This document shows positions 37,210 to 46,555 of a stretch of 64,000 bases of DNA, one piece after another (positions within the stretch are counted from its first letter, which is position 1; the number at the start of each line of letters is the position of its first letter). The DNA is from a virus. The notes below the pieces were generated by a model. The model had not been told where the DNA came from. It made no database searches and saw only the letters and a list, made by a program, of their open reading frames with translations. The position numbers were made by a program, and so were the translations under genes. The stretch lies in IMG/VR virus record IMGVR_UViG_3300032291_003663, positions 1 to 64,000 of that record; one strand, given 5' to 3'.

Positions 37210-38073
37210 ATGAAAGAATACATTTTACCGGGATATAATCCCAAACTGTTGATAAAAGATAAAGAACGTATAGCAAAATTGTATAACGAATATGGTGTTG
37301 TTATATTCCCTGGGTTTTTAAAAAAGGATAAAAATTTTAAAAACTATATTAAAGATTTAAATTGGGTGTTTGAAGAAATTATTTCAAGACACAGTACTAA
37401 ATCATTACCAAAAGATTTAGGAGATAAACTATCATTGTTAAATAAACTTAAAGCAATAGATGGTAAGATAATTACAAATCTCGGTACTCAACCTAATAAA
37501 TTTAATTCATTTAATATACTTAAATATTCTCCATGTGTAGATGCTATTTTAAAAGAAATATACGGAGAACAAGCAATAATAGCTACACCTCAAGCAGGTG
37601 ATACCTTGCATTTCTTCCCATCCGGAGAAGAATTTTATAAATATAATTTACCTCCCCACCAGGACTATCAATACTTGATGCAATCACCATCCCAAGCTAC
37701 ATTTTATATGGGGTTATCATCATATAAAGAAGATGTTGGAGGACTTAAAATATGGGAAAAATCACATAAATTAGGTATATTACCTACTACAACAAATGAA
37801 TTTGGTTCATTTGAAGTTAAAGATAGTGAAATAATACTTAAAGAATTTGAAACTCTAGATTATAAATGGGAAATGGGGGATCTTGGACTTTTTGATAGTT
37901 TACTATCTCATAGTTCTATCCCTAATAAAAGTAAAAAACACAGTAGAATTGTTCAGATATTTAGATTTTCGGATCTAAACAATCAACAAGCTAAAGAATA
38001 TGATTTTAAATCTGCTACATATAAACGAGACGGAATATTATTTGCTGATATACATTCATCCTTATTAAGTTAA
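37210..38073 (+). CDS. phytanoyl-CoA dioxygenase (PhyH)-like Fe(II)/2-oxoglutarate oxygenase
   Basis: 287 residues. PPHQDYQ near 148-154 supplies the H-x-D iron ligands, GLKIWEKSHKLG near 177-188 is typical of PhyH, and the distal histidine and 2OG-binding Arg probably lie in LLSHSS...HSRIVQ near 234-252. It may hydroxylate a sugar or its lipid carrier. Confidence 0.8.
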   Translation: MKEYILPGYNPKLLIKDKERIAKLYNEYGVVIFPGFLKKDKNFKNYIKDLNWVFEEIISRHSTKSLPKDLGDKLSLLNKLKAIDGKIITNLGTQPNKFNSFNILKYSPCVDAILKEIYGEQAIIATPQAGDTLHFFPSGEEFYKYNLPPHQDYQYLMQSPSQATFYMGLSSYKEDVGGLKIWEKSHKLGILPTTTNEFGSFEVKDSEIILKEFETLDYKWEMGDLGLFDSLLSHSSIPNKSKKHSRIVQIFRFSDLNNQQAKEYDFKSATYKRDGILFADIHSSLLS

Positions 38074-38079
38074 AAACAT

Positions 38080-38763
38080 ATGACAATACACGTAATTTAT
38101 AGACACACAGACAATTTAGAAGCTTGCGGAGTAGGAAAGAATAGACCAAAATGGTTTTCATTTGATGGATGTTTAAATAATATTCTATCAACTATAGAAG
38201 ATGCTGATTTTGTGAAATTTCATTTAATATATGATGGTGAGTTTAAAGGTGAAATTGATAAAAGAATAGACCATGTAGAAATAATTAATGAAAAATCTGC
38301 TATGGGGGCTTGGGTTAAAGCCTGGGACTATGCTAAAAGTTTAGATTTAAAAGATGATGATTTAATTTATCATCTTGAAAATGACTATATGCACGCTTAT
38401 GGATGGCCCTATAAAATAATGGAATTATATGATTTATACAGTGAAGTAGATTACGTTACACTTTATGATCATCCCCATTTCTACCATCCTAATGATTACC
38501 CTAATTTATCAACTAATATACTACCCACTTATTCACATCATTGGATCACTCGCCCCAGTACTACAGGAGCGTTTATAGTTAACAAAAGAATCTTATTTGA
38601 AGATTACGACACTTGGGTGGATGGGCCAGGAGATTATCATAAATTCATATCGTTAGGAAAAAATAAGAAAAGAAATATCGTATCACCTATTCCTAGTTTA
38701 TCTACTCATTGTGAAACAGAATGGTTAGCAACAACGGTAGATTGGGAAAAATTATCTAAATAA
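38080..38763 (+). CDS. putative glycosyltransferase-like protein
   Basis: 227 residues. GT-A-like course: IHVIYRHTDN at the start, VKFHLIYDGEF near 45, then DLIYHLENDYMHAYGWPYK near 95-113 where ENDY replaces D-x-D. A TGAFIVNKRILF strand near 160 fits the acceptor side. Family not assigned. Confidence 0.55.
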   Translation: MTIHVIYRHTDNLEACGVGKNRPKWFSFDGCLNNILSTIEDADFVKFHLIYDGEFKGEIDKRIDHVEIINEKSAMGAWVKAWDYAKSLDLKDDDLIYHLENDYMHAYGWPYKIMELYDLYSEVDYVTLYDHPHFYHPNDYPNLSTNILPTYSHHWITRPSTTGAFIVNKRILFEDYDTWVDGPGDYHKFISLGKNKKRNIVSPIPSLSTHCETEWLATTVDWEKLSK

Positions 38764-38765
38764 AA

Positions 38766-40046
38766 ATGATAGAATTATCTAATATACAGGCATTAGCCGG
38801 GAACCATGTTCCAAAATATATCTACAATGATCATTTTGAACCCGGAAATACACCTGTGTATTATTCTGGTCCATACTGGGATAGTAGAGAAATAGTAGCA
38901 GCAATGGATTCTTTCCTAAATGGCAAATGGATTACAGCGGGAGAAAAAGTACACAAATTTGAAAGTCAATTTGGAAAACGTTTCAAAACCAAACATTCAC
39001 ATATGGTGAATTCTGGATCATCTGCTAATCTAATTTTAATAGCAGCTCTTAAAAAACGCTTTAAGTGGGAAGATGAAGATGAAATTATTGTATCGCCTGT
39101 TGGATTTGCAACTACTGTATCTGTATTATATCAAAATCGACTAAAACCAGTATTTGTAGATATTGAATGGGATACTTTAAACTTTGACATTAACCAAATT
39201 GAAGCTAAGATAACACCTAAAACTAAAGGGATATTCGTATCACCTGTATTAGGTAATCCTCCTGATATAGACAGGTTAGTTAAATTATGTATTAAATATG
39301 ATATAAAACTAATAGGAGATAACTGTGATAGTTTAGGAAGCAAATGGGAGGGAAAATATTTAAATGAATACTACGTAGCATATGCTAATTCTTTCTATCC
39401 TGCTCATCATATTAGTACAGGAGAAGGGGGAATGTGTTGTACAGACGATGATGAATTGAAAAAATTATTTGTTAGTTTATCATGGTGGGGAAGAGATTGT
39501 TATTGTGTTGGTTCTGCTAATTTATTACCTTGTGGAACATGTGGAAACAGATTTGATAAATGGTTAGAAAATTACGACGGCGTTATTGATCACAAATACG
39601 TATTCAGTGAAATGGGTTATAATTTAAAACCTCTAGATTTACAAGGAGCTATTGGATTGGTTCAATTAGAAAAATTAGATGAAATTGAAACTAATAGAAA
39701 ACGCTCTAAAGAAACTATCTCTAAAATATTTACAGACAATATCTCAGGGTTGAGAACACCAAGTACATTAAGCAAGGCTGATCCTTGTTGGTTTGGTACT
39801 CCATTTATATGTGAAGAGGAAGGACTAAAACACAAATTAGTTGCTCATTTAGAAGCAAATAAAATTCAAACGCGTAACTATTTCGCAGGAAATATTTTAT
39901 TACATCCTGGATATTCATCATTAGATGATTATAAGAATTATCCGGAGGCAAATAAGGTATTAGATAAGGTATTCTTTATAGGAGCAGCACCTCACTATAC
40001 TCAAGATGTATTTAACTATATTGAAGATATAATAAAAAAATTCTAA
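38766..40046 (+). CDS. rfbH: CDP-6-deoxy-4-hexulose-3-dehydrase-type enzyme (RfbH/DdhC/AscC)
   Basis: 426 residues, full length. The PLP lysine is replaced by histidine in SFYPAHHISTGEGG (near 209-222), the hallmark of the E1 dehydrase branch of the DegT family, which uses PMP. The CYCVG and PCGTCGNRF cysteines (near 246-263) match the [2Fe-2S] ligands of this enzyme. It makes 3,6-dideoxyhexose precursors. A CDP-sugar reductase partner (E3) is not visible. The next gene is a sugar reductase. Confidence 0.85.
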   Translation: MIELSNIQALAGNHVPKYIYNDHFEPGNTPVYYSGPYWDSREIVAAMDSFLNGKWITAGEKVHKFESQFGKRFKTKHSHMVNSGSSANLILIAALKKRFKWEDEDEIIVSPVGFATTVSVLYQNRLKPVFVDIEWDTLNFDINQIEAKITPKTKGIFVSPVLGNPPDIDRLVKLCIKYDIKLIGDNCDSLGSKWEGKYLNEYYVAYANSFYPAHHISTGEGGMCCTDDDELKKLFVSLSWWGRDCYCVGSANLLPCGTCGNRFDKWLENYDGVIDHKYVFSEMGYNLKPLDLQGAIGLVQLEKLDEIETNRKRSKETISKIFTDNISGLRTPSTLSKADPCWFGTPFICEEEGLKHKLVAHLEANKIQTRNYFAGNILLHPGYSSLDDYKNYPEANKVLDKVFFIGAAPHYTQDVFNYIEDIIKKF

Positions 40047-40786
40047 TGAAAATACTAGTATTAGGAGATGGAAAGTTAGGATCTGAAATAATAAAACAGA
40101 CAAATTGGGAGTATATTTCAAGAAAAAAAGATGGATTTGACTTTACAAATGCTCGTGATATTACTAAAGCACTAATAGAAGACCATCATGGAACTATACT
40201 AGTAAAAAAATATGACGCAGTAATAAACTGCATGGCTAATACTGATACTTATTCTACTGAAAAAGAACTAATGTATAAAGTAAATTATGAAGCAGTTGCT
40301 AACTTATCTGATATATGTAATGCTTATAAGATTAAATTAGTTCATATTTCAACAGATTATGTTTATGCTGGTTCTGTAAATAATGCTACTGAAGAAGATA
40401 TGCCTGTACCTTCAAATAACTGGTACACATATTATAAATTATTAGCTGATGAATATATTGCAATAACTAATTCTAATTACTTAATTTGTCGATGCTCATT
40501 TAAGTCAAAACCCTTTGAATTTAAGTATGCTTGGTATAACCAAATAGGTAACTTTGATTATGTTGATGTTATAACAGAATTAATTATTAAACTAGTTAAA
40601 GGAGATGCTAAAGGAATTTATAATGTAGGTACTGAAACTAAAACTATGCTTGATCTAGCCAAACAAACAAAACCAGAAACTCAACCATCACAAAGACCAG
40701 ATCACGCACCTGCAAATATTTCTATAGATATTAGTAAATTAAAAAATTTCTTAAATGAAAACACTAGTAACAATACTAAACCATAA
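40046..40786 (+). CDS. NAD(P)-dependent sugar reductase/epimerase (RmlD-like SDR)
   Basis: 246 residues. ILVLGDGKLGSEI near 3-15 is the dinucleotide loop (G-x-G-x-x-G), VHISTDYVYAGS near 98-109 and YTYYKLLADEY near 128-138 supply Ser/Thr, Tyr and Lys of the SDR active site. Likely reduces the keto sugar made by the preceding dehydrase. Overlaps by one base upstream. Confidence 0.85.
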   Translation: MKILVLGDGKLGSEIIKQTNWEYISRKKDGFDFTNARDITKALIEDHHGTILVKKYDAVINCMANTDTYSTEKELMYKVNYEAVANLSDICNAYKIKLVHISTDYVYAGSVNNATEEDMPVPSNNWYTYYKLLADEYIAITNSNYLICRCSFKSKPFEFKYAWYNQIGNFDYVDVITELIIKLVKGDAKGIYNVGTETKTMLDLAKQTKPETQPSQRPDHAPANISIDISKLKNFLNENTSNNTKP

Positions 40787-41489
40787 CCTACCAGAATATA
40801 CTAATTTCTTATATAGGGAATTGAAACAACATCAAACAGACACACATGATATATTCGTGTTTGATAATGCTAGTTCACCTGAAGGACAACCTGAAATTGT
40901 ACATTTATCAACAGATGAAAATTGCTATTTTGGAGGTGCTATGAACCTAGCATTTGAGTTTATATTAAATACAGATGAATATGATTCATTATTATTCTTA
41001 AGTAACGACGTTATTTTACATGGTAATAATTTTGTAGACACCTTGCGCAATGAAATGTTTGAGCATGATTATACCGTTTTATCTCCATCAGTACTGCAAA
41101 TTAGAACGCAGCCTGATATGTGGAGACAAATGTTTAATTATGGAACTAAAAATGTAAGACAAGTACCGTGGGTTGATTATATGTCACCTTTAATTCACAG
41201 ACGTTTGATTGAAGAAATTCAACAATTTGACATGCGAATGATATACGGATGGGGACTAGACATTTATTCAGGAATAGTATGTGAACAAAAAGGTTGGAAA
41301 ATAGGAGTAGTTGATTATCTTGCAGCTGCACACTTAGTAGCAAAAACAACTAAAGAAGGCAAATCAGATATTACATCTGAACAATACTTTAGATTAGCTC
41401 AAAACGGAATGGATAGTTTCTTCTCTAGTAATGGATTAGATAGTGAAAAACACAGATTAATGAATTTAGCTCAAACATATAAAGTATGA
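40755..41489 (+). CDS. glycosyltransferase, GT2-like
   Basis: 244 residues. VTILNHNLPEYTNFLYREL near 4-22 and LLFLSNDVILHGNNF near 75-89 (SND instead of D-x-D) follow the GT2 plan of rhamnosyltransferase-like enzymes. Overlaps the SDR gene by 32 bases in another frame. Confidence 0.75.
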   Translation: MKTLVTILNHNLPEYTNFLYRELKQHQTDTHDIFVFDNASSPEGQPEIVHLSTDENCYFGGAMNLAFEFILNTDEYDSLLFLSNDVILHGNNFVDTLRNEMFEHDYTVLSPSVLQIRTQPDMWRQMFNYGTKNVRQVPWVDYMSPLIHRRLIEEIQQFDMRMIYGWGLDIYSGIVCEQKGWKIGVVDYLAAAHLVAKTTKEGKSDITSEQYFRLAQNGMDSFFSSNGLDSEKHRLMNLAQTYKV

Positions 41490-42379
41490 TAACATTTTGC
41501 GTCTCAACATATAATAATTTAGAATATCTTAAATGGTGTATTAAATCAGTAAAAGAAAATGCTCATTTTAATACTGCTCCGTTTATAGTACATGCTGAAA
41601 ACTGTACTGATGGAACAAATGAATGGCTTGAAGAAGTTAAAGATCAATATAATTTAGAAATATATATTGAACCAGAAGTAAAACCTGCTCGAGGAATAGG
41701 GGGTGGAATGAACTTCTGTGCAGATAAGATAAAAACAAAATACATTATATTTCTTCAATCTGATTTCTATGTTGCTAAGAATTTTGACTTAGCTTTATTA
41801 AATGAAATAGAAAAATATGAGAAACATTATATTATATCATCCTGGAGAATTCAACCAAATATATTCAATAATCCTCCAATGAAACCGGGTAATATATTTT
41901 TTCCTATAGATTATCTTGGAGCATATTGGAATGATTTTCAAGATAAATACTTTATTGAATTTGCAGAAGAATTCAGTGAATTAAATGATATACAAATTAG
42001 AAGAGGAGAAGGAGCAGGTGGATTTATAATTAAAAAAGAAGATTGGGATTACATTGGTGGAAATGATTCATTATTTGCTCCTACATCTTGGGAGGATATG
42101 GATTTATTTATTCGAATGCAAAATGAAGGATTTGAATTTATTCAAACAACAAAATCTGTAATTTGGCATTTTGCTGGACGAGGTTCGCATCGCTTAGAAG
42201 AAAATGAAGGACAATCATCTAATAGACAAAAAGAAACAGAACATATAAATGCAGGTAAATTTTATCATAAATGGGGACAATTACCTCAAATAGATGAAAA
42301 TGAATTTGTAAAACCAATACTATCAACCAAAAATAGAATGACATATGATATCACTAATAATACCAGCTACAACATCTAA
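41486..42379 (+). CDS. glycosyltransferase, GT2-like
   Basis: 297 residues. ITFCVSTYNNLEYLKWCIKS near 2-21, FIVHAENCTDGTNEW near 33, and YIIFLQSDFYVAKNFD near 87-102 (QSDF metal site), with GAGGFIIKKEDW near 176 and SWEDMDLFIRM near 197 where the ED-D catalytic region of GT2 lies. Confidence 0.8.
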   Translation: MITFCVSTYNNLEYLKWCIKSVKENAHFNTAPFIVHAENCTDGTNEWLEEVKDQYNLEIYIEPEVKPARGIGGGMNFCADKIKTKYIIFLQSDFYVAKNFDLALLNEIEKYEKHYIISSWRIQPNIFNNPPMKPGNIFFPIDYLGAYWNDFQDKYFIEFAEEFSELNDIQIRRGEGAGGFIIKKEDWDYIGGNDSLFAPTSWEDMDLFIRMQNEGFEFIQTTKSVIWHFAGRGSHRLEENEGQSSNRQKETEHINAGKFYHKWGQLPQIDENEFVKPILSTKNRMTYDITNNTSYNI

Positions 42380-43277
42380 TCAACACTATACAGACTTTGC
42401 AATACAACAAATTCGAGAATTATATCCAAATGAAAACGAAGTTGAGATTGTAGTTGAAGTAAATGATAATGTAACATTAGGAATTAACTATAATAATGCC
42501 GTAGCTAAAGCTAAAGGTGAGATTGTGGTATTGATGCATAACGATATGGTACCACACCCTGGGTTTGTAGAAGCAATTTTAAAGCATATAGAGCGCAAAT
42601 TAGTACTCGTTTATCATCGAATAGAACCGCCTATCTACACAGACACATATTTAGGCAAGTCAATATCTGACTGTGGTAAAGATATTGAAACATACGATAA
42701 AGATAAATTTTTCTCGTATAATAGTGATGACATGATATTAGAAGGTGGTTCACAATTATTCTTTGCTGTTTATAAAGATGATTACTTAGATATAGATGGA
42801 TATACATTTAAAAAGTTTTGTGAAGATGATGATGTACATTTAAGATATAAAACAGCAGGATATCAATGTAAAGTTGCTACAGGCGCTATGGTTTATCACT
42901 TTGTAAGTAAAACATCAAGAGTTGATAACTATCAAGAAACTGAAATGCTATCTAATTTAGCGTTTATTAGAAAATGGGGCTTTAGAGTATCTAAATACAA
43001 CAAGGTATATAAGAAAGCATATACACTTAAAGGTACTGCTCCTCATGATTTAATTAATGCTCTTAATCTATGGTTCACATCTACCCTTGCAGAGGCAAAT
43101 GTGGTTGCCGAAATAAATGTTAGTACCTTTACTCAACAAGATTACGCGTTTTTAACGCAATTAAATGACATAATTGCTGAGAGTGGTGAAGTGGGCACAT
43201 TCGAATTAGGGAACGTTAAAATCAACGTTAAATCGCTAGAATCATTTGAAAAAGATTTAATATTTATACAAAAATAA
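42345..43277 (+). CDS. glycosyltransferase, GT2-like
   Basis: 310 residues. ISLIIPATTSNQHYTDFAI near 2-20, VVLMHNDMVPHPGFVEAIL near 66-84 (HNDM metal site) and KKFCEDDDVHLRYKTAGY near 157-174 are GT2 motifs. The last 90 residues form an extra, unassigned tail. Overlaps the previous gene by 35 bases; third consecutive GT2 gene. Confidence 0.8.
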   Translation: MISLIIPATTSNQHYTDFAIQQIRELYPNENEVEIVVEVNDNVTLGINYNNAVAKAKGEIVVLMHNDMVPHPGFVEAILKHIERKLVLVYHRIEPPIYTDTYLGKSISDCGKDIETYDKDKFFSYNSDDMILEGGSQLFFAVYKDDYLDIDGYTFKKFCEDDDVHLRYKTAGYQCKVATGAMVYHFVSKTSRVDNYQETEMLSNLAFIRKWGFRVSKYNKVYKKAYTLKGTAPHDLINALNLWFTSTLAEANVVAEINVSTFTQQDYAFLTQLNDIIAESGEVGTFELGNVKINVKSLESFEKDLIFIQK

Positions 43278-43281
43278 CCAC

Positions 43282-43653
43282 ATGGAAGCTATTAGCATAT
43301 TAGAAGAATTAAAATTATTTCTGGAAGCCGAAGAAGAAGTAGATGCTGAAGCTGATCTACAGATAGACGCTCCTACATCGCCTCGTCTAAAATTAGACGT
43401 TAATCCAAATCCAACTAAAAAAGGAGTAAAGGTACAATTTGTATTACCTAAAGGGTATAGCACAAATCAAAAAGAAGAATTAACTCAAAAGTTAAAAACT
43501 AAACTGAATGCTGGTTTAGCTCCACATATGTTAAGTGTAGATGTTGATTTAGATGTACCTTATGAAAATGTTATTGGATTTTTAATTAGACTAAGTAACT
43601 TTAAAATGCTTATAAAATCTATACTAGAAGAAGGAAGTAAAAAACCAGCTTAA
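43282..43653 (+). CDS. hypothetical protein with acidic N-terminus
   Basis: 123 residues; residues 8-30 are strongly acidic (LEAEEEVDAEADLQID), then a compact alpha/beta part. No family recognised. Confidence 0.5.
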   Translation: MEAISILEELKLFLEAEEEVDAEADLQIDAPTSPRLKLDVNPNPTKKGVKVQFVLPKGYSTNQKEELTQKLKTKLNAGLAPHMLSVDVDLDVPYENVIGFLIRLSNFKMLIKSILEEGSKKPA

Positions 43654-43663
43654 AATATAAAAC

Positions 43664-44053
43664 ATGGCTAAAAGAATTATCCCTAATCTATATATTGCCA
43701 TTCAAGAAGGAACTGACTTTAACATAATCCAAGATAATGCTCAAATACAAGAAGTATTATTCAATAGTGTAGTGGATGGAATTAAAGACGCAGCTAAAAC
43801 CAACAAACAAGAAGCAACAATAATAGAATTAAACTCATCAGGTAACTATATTTCTATCAATTATGAAAATTGGAAATTATCTTTAGAAAAAGCGCAAATA
43901 TATTTTGCCGGTTTAGAACAATATGAAGTGTGTGCAGATATTCAAAAAATAATAGAATCAATTAATAGTTATGAACCCAAAAGATCATATAGAAAAACTA
44001 CAAGAACAAATAAACCAAATAATAGGAACTCAGAGTGTCTTAAAACGTCGTAA
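43664..44053 (+). CDS. hypothetical protein, related to the 45739 gene
   Basis: 129 residues. The segment ATIIELNSSGNYISIN...YEVCADIQKIIESI (residues 49-95) aligns with residues 50-105 of the protein at 45739, so both belong to one small family. Basic tail. Overlaps the next gene by 83 bases. Confidence 0.5.
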   Translation: MAKRIIPNLYIAIQEGTDFNIIQDNAQIQEVLFNSVVDGIKDAAKTNKQEATIIELNSSGNYISINYENWKLSLEKAQIYFAGLEQYEVCADIQKIIESINSYEPKRSYRKTTRTNKPNNRNSECLKTS

Positions 44054-44375
44054 AAAGACAAACGAGGATGCTCAACGTGAATTATTTATTAATACTGTTC
44101 CTTTATTAGAACATATTGTGAATAGAGGAGATATGTTATTTGCTGACTATGGGATTAATTTACTTAAACATGATGAATCTTTCTTCCAAATTATAGATAG
44201 CTTAATATATATGCATTTTGGAAAAGATGCCGGGGAGATAATAATGTTTTACGTTTATGAAAGAATTAATCCTGATGGAACAATAAATCCACTATATGAT
44301 ACTGAGGATAATGTTGTTCCTTTAGATAAAATTGAAGACTTGTGGGAATTAGTAAAGCAATTAATTAAAAAATAA
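43971..44375 (+). CDS. hypothetical protein
   Basis: 134 residues with an amphipathic N-terminal helix (IEKLQEQINQII), a central SFFQIIDSLIYMHFGKD region and an acidic C-terminal part. Starts inside the previous gene in another frame and its stop overlaps the next start (TAATG). Function unknown. Confidence 0.5.
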   Translation: MNPKDHIEKLQEQINQIIGTQSVLKRRKKTNEDAQRELFINTVPLLEHIVNRGDMLFADYGINLLKHDESFFQIIDSLIYMHFGKDAGEIIMFYVYERINPDGTINPLYDTEDNVVPLDKIEDLWELVKQLIKK

Positions 44376-45025
44376 TGCCTGCTGCTAAACCATTAAGTAA
44401 AGAAGATATATTACGAGCAATGCGATTTACAAAATCAAATCGTGCTGCCGCTCGTTATCTAGGAGTATCCTATCAACATTATAAACCTTGGGCTAAGCAA
44501 TATAAAGCAGATGATGGCAATATTGACTTACCATCTCTATTTGAATTACATAAAAACCAATCAGGTAAAGGTATCCCTAAATTCTTACCCAATAAACGTA
44601 AAGACCCAAATGTTAAACTTATAATTGAGACAGGTACAGGATGGGAATCATTTACACCTGAGAAAATTAAGTCACGATTAATAGCAGAAGCATATTTAAA
44701 AGACGAATGTTACCATTGTGGATTTAATGAGCGTAGAGTAACTGATTATAAAACACCACTGTTATTACATTTTAAAGATGAAAATAAATGTAATTATTTA
44801 CTCGATAATTTAGAACTATACTGTTATAATTGTTATTTCTTATACGTTGCTAATCCGTTAACATTAGATCAAATACGTCATATTGAAGACAATACTGAGG
44901 TTAAAGCGGTAGCACATGAGTGGGATTTAACACCTGAGCAAATAGAGAATATGAAATCACTAGGCCTATGGGATGAAGATAAAAATGATGAACCTGGATC
45001 TGAATTTATAGCTTATCAAAAATAA
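44375..45025 (+). CDS. helix-turn-helix / zinc-finger (HNH-like) protein
   Basis: 216 residues. Residues 8-40 look like a helix-turn-helix (KSNRAAARYLGVSYQHYKPW). Residues 112-160 have CYHCGF and CYNCYF knuckles with LLHFKDENKCNYLLDNLELYC between them, the layout of HNH-type treble clefs, but the catalytic His-Asn-His set is not obvious. It could be a homing-type nuclease relative or a regulator. Confidence 0.6.
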   Translation: MPAAKPLSKEDILRAMRFTKSNRAAARYLGVSYQHYKPWAKQYKADDGNIDLPSLFELHKNQSGKGIPKFLPNKRKDPNVKLIIETGTGWESFTPEKIKSRLIAEAYLKDECYHCGFNERRVTDYKTPLLLHFKDENKCNYLLDNLELYCYNCYFLYVANPLTLDQIRHIEDNTEVKAVAHEWDLTPEQIENMKSLGLWDEDKNDEPGSEFIAYQK

Positions 45026-45053
45026 AATATTTATAAACACAAAAATCAAGATT

Positions 45054-45260
45054 ATGGAAAACAAGTATTACACAGTTAAAGTGGAATTTCAAATGGAAGA
45101 TGACAAAGGTAAAATTAAAAAACAAACCTTTTCATATCTAGTAGATGCTATGTCGGTAACAGAGGCCGAAACTAAAATGACTAAATGGTTAGTTGAAAGA
45201 AGTGAACGTGATTTTCAAATTAAAGCAGCTATTGCATCACCAATTGTAGAAGTACTATAA
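45054..45260 (+). CDS. DUF4494-like small protein
   Basis: 68 residues. YTVKVEFQME at the start and FSYLVDAMSVTEAETKM near 26-42 resemble the Bacteroidetes DUF4494 family, here shorter than usual. Function unknown. An ATATTTATA box at 45028-45036 precedes it. Confidence 0.6.
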   Translation: MENKYYTVKVEFQMEDDKGKIKKQTFSYLVDAMSVTEAETKMTKWLVERSERDFQIKAAIASPIVEVL

Positions 45261-45269
45261 AAAATAAAA

Positions 45270-45455
45270 ATGGCAATCCAAACTAAAGACGAAGCTCAAA
45301 GTAAAGTAGATAAAAAAGTAGATAGATCATTTTATAAAAAGAAAAAATACGTACCGTTACGTGAAGAAAGTTGGGCTGATTTAAATCAGCGAGGCGCATC
45401 TTTAGCAGATCAACTTGAATGGATAAAATTAAAGAAAAATCAAAGTACTTCATAA
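45270..45455 (+). CDS. hypothetical small basic protein
   Basis: 61 residues, lysine-rich (SKVDKKVDRSFYKKKK near 11-26), then a helical end (ASLADQLEWIKLKK). No domain recognised. Confidence 0.5.
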   Translation: MAIQTKDEAQSKVDKKVDRSFYKKKKYVPLREESWADLNQRGASLADQLEWIKLKKNQSTS

Positions 45456-45491
45456 TTAGGTAAATAATATTTATAATCAAAAATATAGAAT

Positions 45492-45749
45492 ATGAAACTT
45501 TGTGGTAACTGTGGAATTCAATTATCTTGCGGGTGTCAAAGACGAGACGCCTCTGATGGGAAATCATGTTGTGATCAATGCATAAATGTATATGAAACAT
45601 CTATTGCACCTCCTCTACCTCCTCCGCCCCCTCCTACTTCTATTCCACTACCAGTAGCAAAACCAGCTATTGTAGAAGAAATTAAAGTAGAAGAAGTAGT
45701 ACTTCCTGTTAAAACACTTACTAGAAGAAGTAATTCGGATGAGAAATAG
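45492..45749 (+). CDS. cysteine-rich small protein with polyproline linker
   Basis: 85 residues. CGNCGIQLSCGCQ near 4-16 and CCDQC near 27-31 give eight N-terminal cysteines, likely one or two zinc sites; a polyproline run (APPLPPPPPPT) and an acidic end follow. Overlaps the next gene by 11 bases. Confidence 0.55.
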   Translation: MKLCGNCGIQLSCGCQRRDASDGKSCCDQCINVYETSIAPPLPPPPPPTSIPLPVAKPAIVEEIKVEEVVLPVKTLTRRSNSDEK

Positions 45750-46134
45750 TAAATCAAATATAATTGTATTTGAACCTCTATCTATACGAACCAATAAACC
45801 TAAAACGGTTTTTGAAGAGTATAAAGTAAAAATGGCTATAAAAGTAGTAGAGGCTATCTTACATTGTATTAAATTTGGAAAATCTAAAACAGTATTTGCA
45901 GAAATAATAGTTCCGGCATCTAAAGAAATAATTTGTCTAAATATTGAAGAAAGTAACTTTTTAGATACTTTAAATATAAATTTAGATACTTTAGTAGTAG
46001 AAGAAGAATATGAGCTATGTGCTGAATTAGTTAAAGCAAAAGAAAAAATAATAAATGGTCTTCCAAAGAAAAGTACTCGTCAAAAGAAAAAAGAAGCAGT
46101 TGACGATCTTATCGGAACCATAAAAAATCTTTAG
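45739..46134 (+). CDS. hypothetical protein, related to the 43664 gene
   Basis: 131 residues. VFAEIIVPASKEIICLNI and EYELCAELVKAKEKI align with the protein at 43664. A basic tail (KKSTRQKKKEA) follows. Last protein gene before the RNA region; the tmRNA promoter lies in its final codons. Confidence 0.5.
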   Translation: MRNSKSNIIVFEPLSIRTNKPKTVFEEYKVKMAIKVVEAILHCIKFGKSKTVFAEIIVPASKEIICLNIEESNFLDTLNINLDTLVVEEEYELCAELVKAKEKIINGLPKKSTRQKKKEAVDDLIGTIKNL

Positions 46135-46142
46135 TATATTTG
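46112..46142 (+). promoter_or_regulatory. promoter of the tmRNA gene
   Basis: TCGG at 46112-46115, AACC at the start of a 19-base spacer, TATATTTG at 46135-46142: the full TAnnTTTG consensus, 20 bases before the tmRNA 5' end. Confidence 0.65.
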
Positions 46143-46161
46143 CATTAGTTCTTTAACATAT

Positions 46162-46526
46162 GGGGGTAACTGGATTTGATTGCAATGAGAATTGTAGTAT
46201 CACACGTAGAGGTAAGTGCTAGAAACTCTTTAAAACTGTACAAAACATTAACTGACGAAATGTCAACTATGACCTTTGATTCTCTTATGAGTTTCATTGG
46301 TGCTGATTACGCTCTAGCAGCCTAATTCCTCCCGTACACATCATGGGACAATTAAATAGAATGTGAAACCAATGTGGCATAGGAGCCGAATCGAACTCCT
46401 ATCACCGTCAGCTAACGCGGTGTGAGAATGTTAGATAAGTGTTCATTCTGAATAATGGAATAAACGTGTGACATGCTGGTATTATAGTTACTTTGTAAGA
46501 CGTGGGTTCGAATCCCACTACCTCCA
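46162..46526 (+). ncRNA. ssrA: tmRNA (ssrA), phage-encoded
   Basis: A 365-base gene. The 5' end GGGGGTA (46162-46168) pairs with TACCTCC (46519-46525), giving a 7-bp acceptor stem with the G3-U70 pair needed for alanylation. The T arm is GTGGG, loop TTCGAAT, CCCAC, and the D-loop-like part reads CTGGATTTGATTG. The tag frame ends in codons for Ala-Asp-Tyr-Ala-Leu-Ala-Ala and TAA at 46323-46325, matching the proteolysis tags ending in LAA. The resume codon is not certain; the frame is open upstream and could start at GAC 46254. CCA is not encoded (ACTA at 46526-46529). It frees stalled ribosomes with SmpB, here presumably the host one. Confidence 0.95.
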
Positions 46527-46555
46527 CTAAAATAATCATTATAAACAAATTAAAT

